A stretch of 64,000 nt of DNA from Tetradesmus obliquus. Its lineage: Eukaryota; Chlorophyta; Chlorophyceae; Sphaeropleales; Scenedesmaceae. Under the pieces are notes generated by a model. The model did not search any database. It was given only the letters and a program-made list of their open reading frames with translations, and was not told the origin of the DNA. Within the stretch, counting starts at the first letter, position 1. Each line of letters begins with the position of its first letter. The stretch is taken from NCBI GenBank assembly GCA_030272155.1, contig CP126202.1:5043501-5107500 (forward strand), in the 5' to 3' direction. Below are positions 49,501 to 62,300 of the stretch, piece after piece. The position numbers and the translations under genes are program-made.

Positions 49501-51508
49501 AGCCGATATCTCACACCGTTCTGAGCCTGCTGCTGGCTGCTGCTGCTGCTGCTCCCCCCCTACCCAGGCTGCTGCTGTGGGCAGGCGGCCACCTCAACGT
49601 GAGCGGCGTCAAGTCGGCCGCGCTGCTGTGCGCAGCGGTGTATGAGGGCGACATGCAGCTGCTGCGCCGTCTGCTGCGTGCCGGGGCGCGCGCTGCCGCT
49701 GAGGACTACGACAAGCGCACCGCGCTGCACATCGCCGCCTCTGACGGCAACATGCCCGCGGTGAGGCGGCCAACGGGGCAGTGCTGCACGCACCAGGCCT
49801 GGGCATAGCAGGTTGCTGTGCAGCTTTGCAGGCATGTGGTGGTGGCCATGCCTGCAATGGAGCAAAAGCCAAAGAGGCGCATGGAATGCAGGCCGGCAGT
49901 CGTACTTGTGTCACGTGCAGCAACAACATGGTCTTGTGACAGGAGGCGTTGCATGCGCGCAACATTTGATGAGTTTCGCTCAGGTCGCCGCTGCTGCTGC
50001 TGCTGCTGCTGCCCCCTCCAGGTGAAGCTGCTGGTGGAGGAGGGCGGCGCTGACCCTAGCCTGGTGGACCGCTGGGAGCAGAGCCCACTGGACGAGGCGC
50101 GGAGGGTGGGGGCGGCACCCGTGGTGGAGTACCTGGCTGGCTGCGTGACGGGTGAGGCGGGGTGGAGGCGGCTGCTGCGCGCTCGCGTGCTGCTTCAGTA
50201 ACAGCAACTTCATCGGCAAGCGTTTCTCATGACAACACTTTGCTGCGCATGCAGCCTGCATCACAGCCTGTCCTGCTGCACAGGATGCTGTGCCGCTCAG
50301 GAGCTTTTCCCTCTGTGGTTTATCTGCGCCTGATGCAATGTATTTTCGCAATTTTTGCTGCCTGTGCGACTGGTCTGCAGAGGCTGCTGCTGCTGATGCC
50401 GTGGTGAAGTTCCAGCTGTGGCAGGCGCAGGCGATGCTCAACGCGGCAAGCAGGGGCAGGCCAGCCAGCGTGCAGCAGCTGCTGGACAGGGGCTGCCCTG
50501 CTGATGTGTGCGACTATGACAAGCGCACCGGGCTCATGCTGGCAGCCGCCAATGGGCACGAGGTGGGCGCCAGGTGCACCAACACAGCAGCTCTGGGTGC
50601 TCTGCATCAACACAGCAGCTCTGCATGCTGCTCAAACATGTCAGCTGTTGTTGGCAGAGAGCTTGCATTTTGCGGTCGTTTCAACGGAGGCAGCATTGGT
50701 ATTGGCAGGCTTTGAATAGGCCATTCTCAATGCAGTGTGCATTCACCACCATGTGCATGTGTGCCTCCCGCAGGCGGTTGTGTCGCTGCTGCTGTCAGCG
50801 GGCGCCAACCCCAACGCGCGCGACAACCTGGGCGGCAGTGCGCTGCTGGAGGCGGTGCGCGGGGGGCGGGAGCGGCTGGTGGGCTGCCTGGTGGGGGCGG
50901 GCGGCTGCCTGCAGCTGGCCGGCAGCGAGCTGGCCAGCGCGCTGTGCAGCATGGTGGTGGAGGGGCGGCCCGCGCTGCTGCGCGCATACATGGCGGCAGG
51001 GGCCAACGTGGCCGCGGGAGACTACAATGGGCAGACCGCGCTGCACACGGCAGCTGTGCATGGCAAGCTCGACATGGTGCGCTGTGTGAATATGCCTGTG
51101 TTACTTTTCTCCCGGCGCTTGGTTTGGCACTGGGCGACGACTGGCACGGGAAAACGTGTGCAGATGTTTGTGCAGTCTTCTTTGCTGTGATTGCAGACAG
51201 CAGCAGTTTGTAGGGATCTGACGTACACAAGCGGCTGACGTTGGGGGTGCATGAACTTTGTGTTGGCCTGCTGCTGCTGCCTCTGCTTGTGCCAGGTGAA
51301 GCTGTTGGTTGAGGAAGGCGGCGCTGACCTGGCGGCACAGGACAGGTGGGGCGCCACGCCGCTGGACGAAGCGCAAAGGGTGGGCGCAGCAGACGTGGCG
51401 GCCTACCTAAGCAGCAGCAAGGCAGCACAGGCGGCAGCAGCAGCACGCACAGCACTGGCGGCGCGGCAGGGCAGCAGCAGCAGGTTTGGTCCCCAACCGC
51501 AACAGTAG
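42996..51508 (+). CDS. Shaker/SKOR-type K+ channel 2 with CNBD and ankyrin repeats
   Basis: Twenty exons keep frame to TAG (1152 aa): 42996-43292, 43880-43977, 44288-44383, 44720-44853, 45168-45205, 45488-45561, 45825-45948, 46176-46306, 46513-46558, 46779-46914, 47167-47450, 47762-47965, 48188-48313, 48524-48979, 49159-49352, 49568-49760, 50022-50151, 50381-50562, 50774-51076 and 51296-51508. S1 is AQCWWTFILVTVVATLFLEP, S4 YISLLRLLRLGRAYRLYGW, pore SMYWSIITFATVGYGDLHAY. The intron at 46559-46778 splits the filter between TV and GYGD. The C-linker has PTTLRRRALRHLY; the CNBD ends GPGEPAGEMPFFTE then VRTTGLCRVLVIP, as in plant Shaker channels. Ankyrin repeats fill exons 14-20 and can tether partners. 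K+ flux across the plasma membrane is inferred from the filter; rectification direction is not predictable. Confidence 0.92.
43550..43724. repeat. 19-bp minisatellite, nine units, in channel 2 intron 1
   Basis: Nine near-perfect units of ATGGCAGCCTCACCCCATC lie between exons 43292 and 43880. Since 19 is not a multiple of 3, all frames stay open across it, giving spurious repetitive ORFs. Confidence 0.85.
46945..46972 (+). repeat. Short interstitial telomere-like CCCTAAA motif
   Basis: The sequence CCTAAACCTAAACCCTAAAC continues to CCCTACC in a channel 2 intron, about 30 nt after the donor at 46915. It is three to four units of the plant-type telomere repeat. Confidence 0.6.
50801..51025 (+). 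other. Gene-conversion-like tract shared with channel 1
   Basis: Counterpart of 23005-23229 on the opposite strand: 224 of 225 bases identical, inside the 303-nt ankyrin exon. Outside it, codons such as DYNGQTALHTAAVHG against DYDRRTPLHIAAAEG differ strongly. Confidence 0.85.
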
Positions 51509-52733
51509 CTGCATGCCTGGCTGCTCTCTGTTGGGTACTTGCAGTTGCCCATATGCACAGTACGTTTTCTCCAGTGTGGGAGAGTGGAGCTACCAGTGTG
51601 GGAGAGTGGAGCTACCTTCCTGAACAGTTGAACTGCTTTACTTGACAATCGCTCAGCATACACCCTGTGCATTGGAAACTTGTCTTGGCACGCACATCCT
51701 TCTGAACTGCTTGTGCTGTCAAGACTGAATGCTGGTCATGCCTGTACCAATCACCACAAACAGCTGCTGCTCAATGAAAGCATGCCAGGATTTCGTTCTT
51801 CTTGTTTAGTTTCATACACGCACATGGTGGTGATTGTTCGGTTATGCGCGCACAAACAAGCTTGCACATCAATGGCAGGTGGCTGGGCAGCTGAAATGGT
51901 GTGGGTTTTGAATGTGCTGCATTTGCGAGTGGGTGTTGCGTGCGCGCAGGCAAAACTCAGTCACTCTTGGGCATTGGCAGAAATGGAATGAGTGGGCTGC
52001 TGTGAACTGGCACGTCATGGCGTCATTGATTGCTGGTGCTGTTGCAGTGAGTGGATGTGGTGCGTGCGGCAGATTGGGCGCCACGTCGGCACTGCAGCAT
52101 TGCTGCCTGCAGTTTTCTTGTTTGGCAGTTTTCTTGTTTTGTAACATGCATGTGTGATGCTGAGGATGTGCTGCTGGTGCAGCACTGCTGTCTGGCTGAC
52201 AGGTCTTCTAGGGGCCCCCTAGCAATGCATTCAGCTGTCAGCTTATCGGCGCCTGGCGCGGGCTTAAGCTGCAGGTGCAGCACATGTGGTCACGTATTGA
52301 GCGCATTCATGTCGCGGGAACGCCAAGGCGAACGCCTAGGCCTGTACTCCAGCTGTCCGCATGCAGCTGGCTTACAGCTGTGTGCGGCCCACGAGGTCAT
52401 GTGCGCGCCATTGTGACGAACATCACCCAAAGATATAGCACAAACTCAAATGAAATCCATTCATCTTCTTCAGATTGCGAGCCACATCGCTCTTAGGGTT
52501 GTACAGTCACATGGTTGTTCACAAACCATGTACCGCATGTATTGCGACCCTGCAATGCCTGCATGCAAGCAATGCTAGTCTTGCTGAAGGAAGATCTGAC
52601 ATCGAGCTCTCGGCATCGCAGACATTTGGCTGTCACGCCTTCAGAACCGACAACCCTGGTTGCGCTTTCTGCACGTACACCGCTTTCAAGCAGTTTTTAA
52701 AAAACAAAAGGGCTTGAAAGTTCATAACAAGGC
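51509..52733. other. Intergenic between channel 2 and channel 3
   Basis: About 1.2 kb with no recognised exon. Near 51577-51617 a 21-bp segment (GTGTGGGAGAGTGGAGCTAC core) is duplicated in the probable 3' UTR of channel 2. The right part should include the channel 3 promoter. Confidence 0.45.
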
Positions 52734-53268
52734 ATGTGGCGCGAGGGGCTCGACCAGCGCTCCAGGCTGCCCTCCATAGCCTCGCTCATCAAGAAGAAGG
52801 CCCCCAGCACAGCAGCCGGTGCCAAGCAGCAGCATGCAGCCCACGGCTCATCTGACAGCGGCTCGGCTGGAGGCAGCCAGCCCCTCAAGCGCTTGAGCTC
52901 CAGCAGCTACAGCAAGGGGGTGATGCACGAGAGGGCAGCAAACAAGGTGGGGCGCTACAGCCGCTAGTATGCGTACGGCTGGCGACAGCTGTACAAGCAT
53001 CACAGCCGAGCATTAAACGCAGAAAAGTGGTGATCAATGTAGCAGTCCTGAACTCCAGATGTCACTACCCATGCACACACAGTGCTGGCAACAGCTGAGC
53101 TGATTTGCACACGTTCAAGCACTCACTGCATTCGGCATGCGATATGCAGCACAGGTGAGAAATTGATCCATTTTCTTGATATTCAAAGCTGAATCTGCTG
53201 CATCAATCAGTTGGTGTGTCATGGTGTGTATGAGTGACACATTCTGGTCATTGTACTGCTATGACACG

Positions 53269-53352
<84 letters not shown>

Positions 53353-53359
53353 GAAGGAG

Positions 53360-53392
<33 letters not shown>

Positions 53393-56300
53393 TTGCGGAA
53401 GCAGCAGAAGGTGCAGCAACGGCAGCCGAAACAGCCACAGCAACATGAGCCAAGAAACATCAACCGTAGCTGTGAGCCAAGTAGCCAAAAAACATCAACT
53501 GTAGCAACAGTAGCAGCAGCAGCTGTAGCAGCAGCAGCAGCAGTAGGAGCAGCAAGAGCGACGAGAACATATAAAACGGCTGCTGCTGCTGCTGCAGCAG
53601 CGACATCAACATCAGCAGTAGCCGCATTAGCAACTGGAGCAGTAACAGAAGGGGCAGCCAATGTCACAGCGCAATAGCTGCAACATAAAGAGCGGTGACA
53701 CCATGGCCATGCTTTGTTTGCGGTTTGTTGCATGCCGTGCATTGGCTGTGTTGCACTGCTCATCAACATTGTCAGCAGCAACACATGCTGTGCTGCAGGC
53801 AATTACTGCAGTCACAATGGCAACAACCTGTTACACAATTGGGCTCGCAGCAGCTATTCCAGCACGCTTCTAACCAGAATTGTGCCTGTGGCGGCTGCCG
53901 CTGCTGCTGCTGCTGCTGCTGCTGCCGCCGCTGCTGCTGCTGCTGCTGCCGCTGCCGCTGCTGCTGCTGCTGTTGCTGCTGCGCAGTTTGTGCAGCTGAG
54001 CACATCCTACAAGAGCAGGAAGGAGCTGCAGGCGCAGGAGCAGGTGGAGCTGCCACGCTGGGTGGTGCATCCACACGACATTCTGTAAGTTGTGGACTCA
54101 TTTGATGATGCCACGCAAAGGTGATGCTGCAGCGACCCACATGCATCATGGCATGTTGTGATTGCCCTGCACAACATCCTGCACTTCTACAGGTGGCATG
54201 TAGCGCTACTGATATTCTTTTCAGACAGTTAGTCCACGTACGTGTGTGGTGCAAGTCTGCAGCGTGCAGACCAACACATACACATAGCACCGGCACTCTG
54301 CGCACCGTGTGGCACAGGCACTCACTCAGCAATTGCCGCAGGGCAATAAGTTTATTTTACCATTTATCAGCGCAATACAGTGATGCTGAGTCTGTGGTAA
54401 AGCAGCATGTAACCTGGCTTATGCTGGCAACAACATCAGATCTTCTCGGTTGTGCCATCATCATGTATTTAACATCCTTCACTGATAAAGCTGCCGTATG
54501 CCCACTGTTAGGAGCTGGCACACTTCCAACCACACTCTCTCTGTGCAAGCGATTGCGGACTGTAGCTTGTGTCGCTGTTGATATGTATCACACTGTGTGT
54601 TGGCTGGCGATTGGATGTCTCCTGACGGACTGTGCTACCCCGCTTGCTTCTGCAGGGCACAGTCCTGGTGGACGTTCATCCTGTTCACGGTGGTGGTCAC
54701 GCTCTTCGTGGAGCCCTACTCCCTGGCCTTCGCGGCGTTCCCAGGGCTGCAGTGAGTCGGGGTCGCCGCGCAGCTCCAATGTGTCATGCACGCTATTCTT
54801 GCTTCGGCCTTGCAATGTATCTGTTGCATGTGACCCGCCTGCCGAAAATTGCTTTGACATTGGAGATAGGAACATGGCACCCTCTGCATGCTTTGTTCAT
54901 GAGCATTTTGACCTGTGACATCAACTTTTGACGCAAAACATGCATGACCTCAGACCAAGCCACACACTGGCGTGTGCCTGCCTGGCTGCCGCTCCGCCTG
55001 CAGCCCGCTGGACTCGCCCGACACCATCCTGGCCATCATCATCACCACCGTGTACGCCACAGACGTGCTGCTCAACTTCTTCGTGGCGTACTACGACGAG
55101 GGCGAGCTGGTCACAAGCCTGAGCAAGATCGCACGTGAGCAATTGCATGTTCGCAATGAATTAGAGCTCCTTATGTATGCGGCTACACTGACATGGCATG
55201 CACTTTGTGCATACGTTTTGTAATATGATGGTTCACTGGGTGCCATTCGTGCATGTCACCAGACTCTATCAGCACAAGATATCACAAGGTTGAAACTTTG
55301 ACGCAATTGTGGCATTATGCGTTTGCAGGCCATTATGCAAGGAGGCGTCTGTGGCTCGACTTGGTAAGACAACCCAATTTTGTGCTGCACACCACCTGCT
55401 GCAACCCTTGGTAGCATTGTTTGGGGCCTGACTGACGGACAATGGCCTTGAGAGTTCAAGTTGCCGAGGATGGAGTTGGGCAATTCAGACTGACATGTGA
55501 CACGCATGCGACATGCCTGTGCCTAGCATGCTATGCCTATTTGCACAGTTGTGGCAGGTGTTGAATTTAGCAAAACCATCCTCTAATGAACCATGGTGTC
55601 GCCCCTGCGCTGCAGGTGACGACCATCCCCTTTGACTGGATATTCCTGGAAGCCTTGGGGCTGCAGACGAGCAACTCTGAGTTGGCATGGTGAGCGCACC
55701 GCCCTTCCACACCTTGCACAGTGCACATGCGGTACTCGATTCAATAGGAGTCCTAAGCTCAAAGTATAGCCGCCTGCAACTCACTGACACCTAGTGCTGT
55801 GCACATGTACACCGTGGCACAGTGCCCACCATGCTCCGCTGTCGGCAATTGCAAGCGCACACATCTGTTTGTTGTGCCAACGCAATCCTGACACAGTGCT
55901 ACACTCAGAAGTTGAAGCGATTCAGCGCAGTGTTCAGAGTGCTGCTTCAGGACCGTCGGCGTAGTGTAATTTATGTTGTTGGGCTTGCAACATGGTCTGT
56001 TGGGTTGTCGATTTTCAACAGCCAGCAACTTCCACAAGTCAGCCATCATGCGGTTTATTCAGGCAATGCCAGACAACCTACGTGTGGTGCAGTGCTTTCA
56101 GCCTTCAAGTGCCTCCTTATTGGGCATCCGACTCCTCGAGTGCAAGACCTATGCAACGCCACAAAAACCACTGCACATGCCTGACACGACAGCACCTGCG
56201 GAATCTTGCAGGTACATCAGCTTGCTGCGTCTGCTGCGGCTTGGCAGAGTGTACCGCCTCTTCGGTTGGGTGACATTCCTGACGTACAACCAGACCGTGT

Positions 56301-59300
56301 CGCTGGTCGTTGTGACGCTGGTCAGGAACTTCATGGTAGGCTGAGCGTCATGTTTGCTGAGAGAACAATGGACACATCGTGAAAGTGACATATGCGTGCA
56401 CATCAAGTTCTTTGATATGTCCTGCTTGATGCTTCAGCATGCCTCGATACTTATCTGACGCCTTGATGAGATTCCGTGCATCATGTCTAGGCTCTACAAC
56501 GTCTTTCCTGCAGTCAACCTGGTATCAACTCTAATAAACATGTTTTTTTGCTTTAATCCGCATGCTGCAGATCTGCTTCTTTGTGGTCCACTGGGCTGCA
56601 TGCGGATTCTACTACATTGCAAAGCAAGGTGGCTTTGCAGCCACCTCCTGGGTAGGGGCAGCCGGGGACTGGATAGGTGGAGCGACCACCATCGAGCTGT
56701 GAGTATAGTTTCAAATGGTTGAATCTGCTGAAACTGTTTGCCACAAGTGATGCTTTCTGTGATGCCTGTGGGCTTTGATATTGTTTCATGCGCAGGCACC
56801 CATTAGATGGTGCATAGTATGCTTGTAAGTGCATACTTCATCAGGAATGATAGTATCCGCGAATCCCAACACATGTTGCTGTAGTGCTGCACTCATCAAG
56901 GTGTTGCTGTAACATTGCGGCGGCTCACATAGCATACCACTAGCCTGTCCAGTATCTTGCAAACCAGTATCGAGTATCGACTTTTGTTCTTTTGGTTTTT
57001 TGAATCGATAGCGTGGCTGATAAGGCCTCATATCCTGACATCGAACAGATCGATGTTATGTTTACGTAAGTAGTTGTGCGGCGGACGCCGAAAGGCACCA
57101 GCCTCGATGAAATTAAAAAAACAACAGCATCGATAGTAAAAAGTGGTCTGCAAAATATCACGATATGCTGGACACGCTAGTGGTATGCAATGCACTTAGT
57201 ACAACTTCACCGATTTCAGACCATCATAGTAATAAAAACACACGTCTATAACATGTTCTCTTGAAAGCCGGTTTTGACCACATGGCAGCAATCATCCACG
57301 GACATATTGTAATGATGCTGTGTTTGCAGGTATATCTACAGCATGTACTGGAGCGTCATCACGTTTGCAACAGTGGTGAGGCTTGGGCTGGGCTGACATT
57401 GTTTTTTTTCAAACGCCTTGTTCCAATGCGTGGCTGCAAGTCTGTGTGCATGTCTGGTTTTTTCCTCATGTAAGTCGTCTCCTGGATTACACAACCTTCA
57501 GCACACAGAGCTTCACCGGCACAGAGGATCTCAGCATGCTATCAACCTCTGCACCCAGTACTCACCAGTTGCTTTTGCTGCCTTGTGTGATGGCCGCGTG
57601 TGTCAGGGCTATGGCGACTTTCATGCCTACAGCGTTCCTGAGGCGCTCTTCACAATCTTTTACGTCTTCATCAACATTGGTGTGGCTGCCTATATCATAG
57701 GTGAGTGTGTGGGATTAGCCGAGTGATTTGTACAACCACATGTGCAAACCTTTATCTTGATGCTTGCAATCGATGCCTGCCACCAATGATTTCCCTGTCC
57801 AGCAACTTTGTAACACAAATTTCTCAAATTGATATATCTGTCTATCGCCCAACCAATACAATCACACTTCCTTTCATTAAATGCGATTCTGCAAAGTCTA
57901 CAGTGAATGTGTAAAGGCTTATCAGACCGTGATTGCAGGACAATGACAACCATGCTTGTTTGCATTTGGCATTGCAGGAACCATCACCCTCTTGGTGGTC
58001 AAGGGCGACGAGAAGACAGGGGCCTACCGGTGCGGGGCTCTTTTTGAAGTGGCAGATGGATCGATCTTTGCAATCAAGGCGCATGTTGTTGCAGCCGAAG
58101 CTGGGCGACACATGTGCCCCATGTGCTTGACCCAGGTTAAAAGTATCCTCTTTGCTTTTGGTGCACATATTTTAGACTGATGTCGCAAAGTAACATATGG
58201 TGATGCATTTACCCCTATGAGCCTCTCGTTGGCTCCTGACTGGGGTTCCCACTCCTCGTTGAGTGGAGCATGTAATGTAATGTAATGTAATGTACAAGCA
58301 CACATAGTGTTAATGTCTGCCATGTCTGCCACAAAACCTAGTTTGCCATTGATAAAATCACTTTGTTTTTTCTGCTTTCAGGGAACGGCTCAGTGTTCTC
58401 GACGCCTACAGTGCAACCCATGAGATACCAGAGGTGAGCCCACACGGCGGTTGTGTGTGAGCTCACATCATGCGGTGTGTTTGTGTTTGAGATCATTCGG
58501 CAGCGGCACATGTATCAGCCTCAGTCCTGTCCGCTACCAGAAAAAACAATTGTCGTGCGTGATATTGAGATTTGTTGGAATGGCATGCGTTCAAAACCTT
58601 TGAACGACACAAGACTAACAACGGCAACATGGCGGTACCCGCAATGAGGAGCCCATGCAGATGAGGTTATTGCCAGTGAAACTTATGTGTTTGCGGCAAC
58701 ATTGGCTTGGTCTGTACACGTGTCAACTGCAACCCGGCAAAGAAACCTGACTCTGCATGTGCCCACATGCCGATGTTGTACTAGCGTCCTTCAAGTTGGT
58801 GACGTTCAAGCTACATGGTCATGGCAGATTTTACATAAAGTATTGGAAACGACAGCACGACTGCCATTACATGCGCACCTTCTTTGCTGCAGACTCTCAA
58901 GGCTGACATGAAGGGCCATCTGCGGCTGCATTTCAGCAGTGCCGAGGGCAGTGACGAGGCAGTGTTGTCGGTCTATCCTACCACAATCAGGCGGCGCATT
59001 TTGCGCCACCTGTACAGCAACCCTCTGAGCCGCTGCTGGCTCTTTGGCAATTGCAAGCAGAAGTTCTTGGATGCTGTGCTGGCATCCGCCAAGGTGGAGT
59101 TGTACATGCCCAAGGTGCGCAACGGGCTCTTGGTGTAATTAGTGAAATGGGCGTACATAAATATGCGTAGTATGACCTTTCGGTCAGCAGCTGATGAGCA
59201 CACATGTTCCTTCTTTGAAACATCCATCATTGTGAACACTTGTAGCTGTTTACATTTTCTGCTGCGTCGTAGGTGGACATTATCAGTGAAGGCGACCATG

Positions 59301-62300
59301 TCAATGAGGTCTATATCATAGTGGCCGGCCAAGCAATTGCTGAAAGGGGCAACAGCATGGCGACTACGGGCCATCCTGAGGGAGTGCTGCTTGCAGACGA
59401 CGGTGCCACTAGCGTGCACGGAGGGTCCACCCGCTGCTTTGGCCCCGGGGACACAGCAGGTGAAATGGCGTTCTTCACAGAGACACCGTGCACTGAGGTG
59501 GGTTGTGCAGTTGTCGTGTACATGTACATCATGAATTTGTCAGCTTGAGAGGCAATATGTATTTGGCTTTGATTATGGATGGGCCTGTTGCCCCGCTAGG
59601 ACTTTGTTGCTGGTACAGGATGACGCTTGGCACAGTGCTGGTGCTGGTGATGGTTGCAGTGGATGTCGCTTAGCACAGTGTGTGCTGTTTGCGCTTGATC
59701 TTGATTAGATCTTGCTTGATTTTGATTGATTACAGATGTCCGATCTCGATGACTTCGACCCCATGAGCCTTGTCTGGCTCCTTAGTGGGTGGGCCTGCGG
59801 CCCTACTTTGGCAACTTGGTAACTTGGTAAAGACAGCTCACATGAAACCTAATGATTGAAGCGCTGAGACAGATGTGATGCATCGCTAATCGTACATGTC
59901 ATCTCTGTCGCATTTGTGCACAACCCTCAAAGGAACTACACATCACATGCATATTTGCCTGGATGTTGTCATAGCCACTTCAAAATATGAAGCAAAGCTT
60001 CGCTATTGCCAACCTTGCTCACAATCAGACACATTTGCTGTTTGGTACATGTTGTGCTTTACTTGTCTGTAGTCTGTGCGCACAGCAAGCTTGTGCCGTG
60101 TGCTGGTCATCCCCCGCACGGTATACAACGCCTTGGCAGCAGACTTCCCCATTAGCACAGGCGCTGTGATGGACAACCTTGTAGCCAGAGCTGAGCAGGT
60201 GCGCTAGGTTTCATCAGCTACTTTATCATGTGTTTCTTTTTCTTACATTGGTTGCTGTGCCTTATTTGTCATCAACCTCAACGCCGCGTGATGGCCTTTT
60301 ACTCACCAGCAGTAATACATGTCGTAAGATATTATCACAAACCATGTTGCTTGGTACGTGCGTCGCACATACAATGTGCAATACACATGCTTCTTGTAAT
60401 CCAGAGTGTACTCATTCCACTCAAGCTCACACATATGTGTTGTTCATGCAGATGGTGGAGCAAGAGTTTCCTGGTCCATCAGCTGACCGCGTCATTGCTG
60501 AGCTAGGGTCCATGGGCAGCTTGGAGCACAAGCATGCGTCTGCCGAGTTGGCAAGCGCCTCTGTGGCATCAATCGAAAGCAATAGTTCGGGCCGTCTACC
60601 CATCCCGGCTGCCCCACCGGTGCCGCTGATGGTGGACCCCATGGGTCTTCCGCTGCGCACGTCACAACAACAAGTATGTGACACGCCTGCATCACATCTG
60701 TGACAGCTAGCAGCTGAGGACAAGATGCAGACATACCACAACAGATAATAACATTCTTTGATGCCGTCACTAACCGGGTGCAGACATAACGTTGTGTGTC
60801 AGATACGAGGTTGAACAAACATCAAAGTTGAAATTGACCTTGTGTTGCAGCAAAACCTTGTTACTACAATGCTTGACCTGCACGTGTGCCCTTCCGCTTG
60901 ACTGCTAGGTAATTGCCAACTTGCTGCGAGTTCGTGGGCTGGTCCAACAGACACGTGCAAGGCATGAACAGCAACGCACCAATGAGTTCTTGAGCGCATG
61001 CTCCGCCAGTGACTCTGACAGGATCAGAGTGGTGAGTGATGCATAGTCATTTTTGAACAACTTGAACAACGCTATGGACATAATTGCCTTCAGAAACTTG
61101 CATCAATTGTGCACGATTACATTTTACATCTTTTAAAGCGATTTATGGTCAACCGTATACAATGTATGCCCATGAACATAGAGTGCAAAATCACCTGCAG
61201 CATACAACAACAAAGCATTGCTGCATGCATGCTGCCAACTGATGGAGCTGTGCTGAACGGCACCGTTGCATAACACACAACATACCCAACACACTACAAA
61301 GCAACGGCCACGATGCAGTTTCTATACACAAACTCGTTGATGAACACGCATTTGGCATTTGGCGTTCATACATTGTATGGAAAACTATTGTAAAGATGGA
61401 CAGTCTATTGTACATGCACGCATTCACCAAAGGTTCAAAGTCAAGTGGCTTAGTTCAAACATCAACCATTGCATGGTTACTATAACTGGAATTCATACAC
61501 GCAAATCTGGCTCTTTGGATGACTTCCGCGCATTACGTTGTTTTCAAACCCACTCAACCGCGGTGTTTGGAATGCAGATGCTTCAACAAGGATGTGATGT
61601 GAACTGCTGTGACTACGACGGCAGAACTGGTCTGATGCTTGCTGCTAGCAAAGGCAACCCAACAACTGTCAAGATACTCTTGATGGCTGGTGCTTCTGTC
61701 AACGCTAGCGACAACATGGGCGGAAGCGCGCTCTTGGAGGCATGCAAGGGCGGTCATGACGAGACCATCCAGTAAGTATAAGCTCGGTGCTTGAATGGTT
61801 GTCTGTGTGCCGCTGCTTGACTGCGAGTTTGTGAAGCCCGCGTTTAACATGAGCGAGGGTGGCTGCAACATAGACATGCAACTGGTAATGCCGTGTGTGC
61901 ATGCAATGGGCCAGCTCCGTTGGTGTTGCAGATGGCTGCACCTAGGCATACCATTAGTAGGTGCGCACTATCATGTGATTTTCATGCAATCCTGCTAGCT
62001 GCAACTAATGGTGTGTTCATGAACCTGATTTGAAATGAGTTCCAGCGTTGTGTGCTCTTTTCTTTGTCGCAGGCTGCTGAAGGAACACAACGGGACGCTG
62101 ACACTGGGTGGGGTGACCACTGCAGCTCACCTGTGCACTGCCGTCTTTGATGGAGACTTGCAACTGTTGAGGCGCCTCATTTCTGCCGGGGCAAACGTCA
62201 ATGCGTTTGACTATGACAGGCGCACTGCAACCCATATCGCGGCCGCAGATGGAAACCTGTCAATGGTGAGCTTAACAGTCTAGATGTGAAGCTATGGCTA

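Noticed and set aside
53234-53677. Open frame coding a polyQ protein
   Set aside because: It is the translation of a CAG microsatellite inside channel 3 intron 1, bounded by exons that splice in frame without it.
58200-58260. Dispersed repeat shared with 59757-59800
   Set aside because: The two intronic segments share a phrase around ATGAGCC and GGCTCCT, but the similarity is too short and patchy to call a family from this window.
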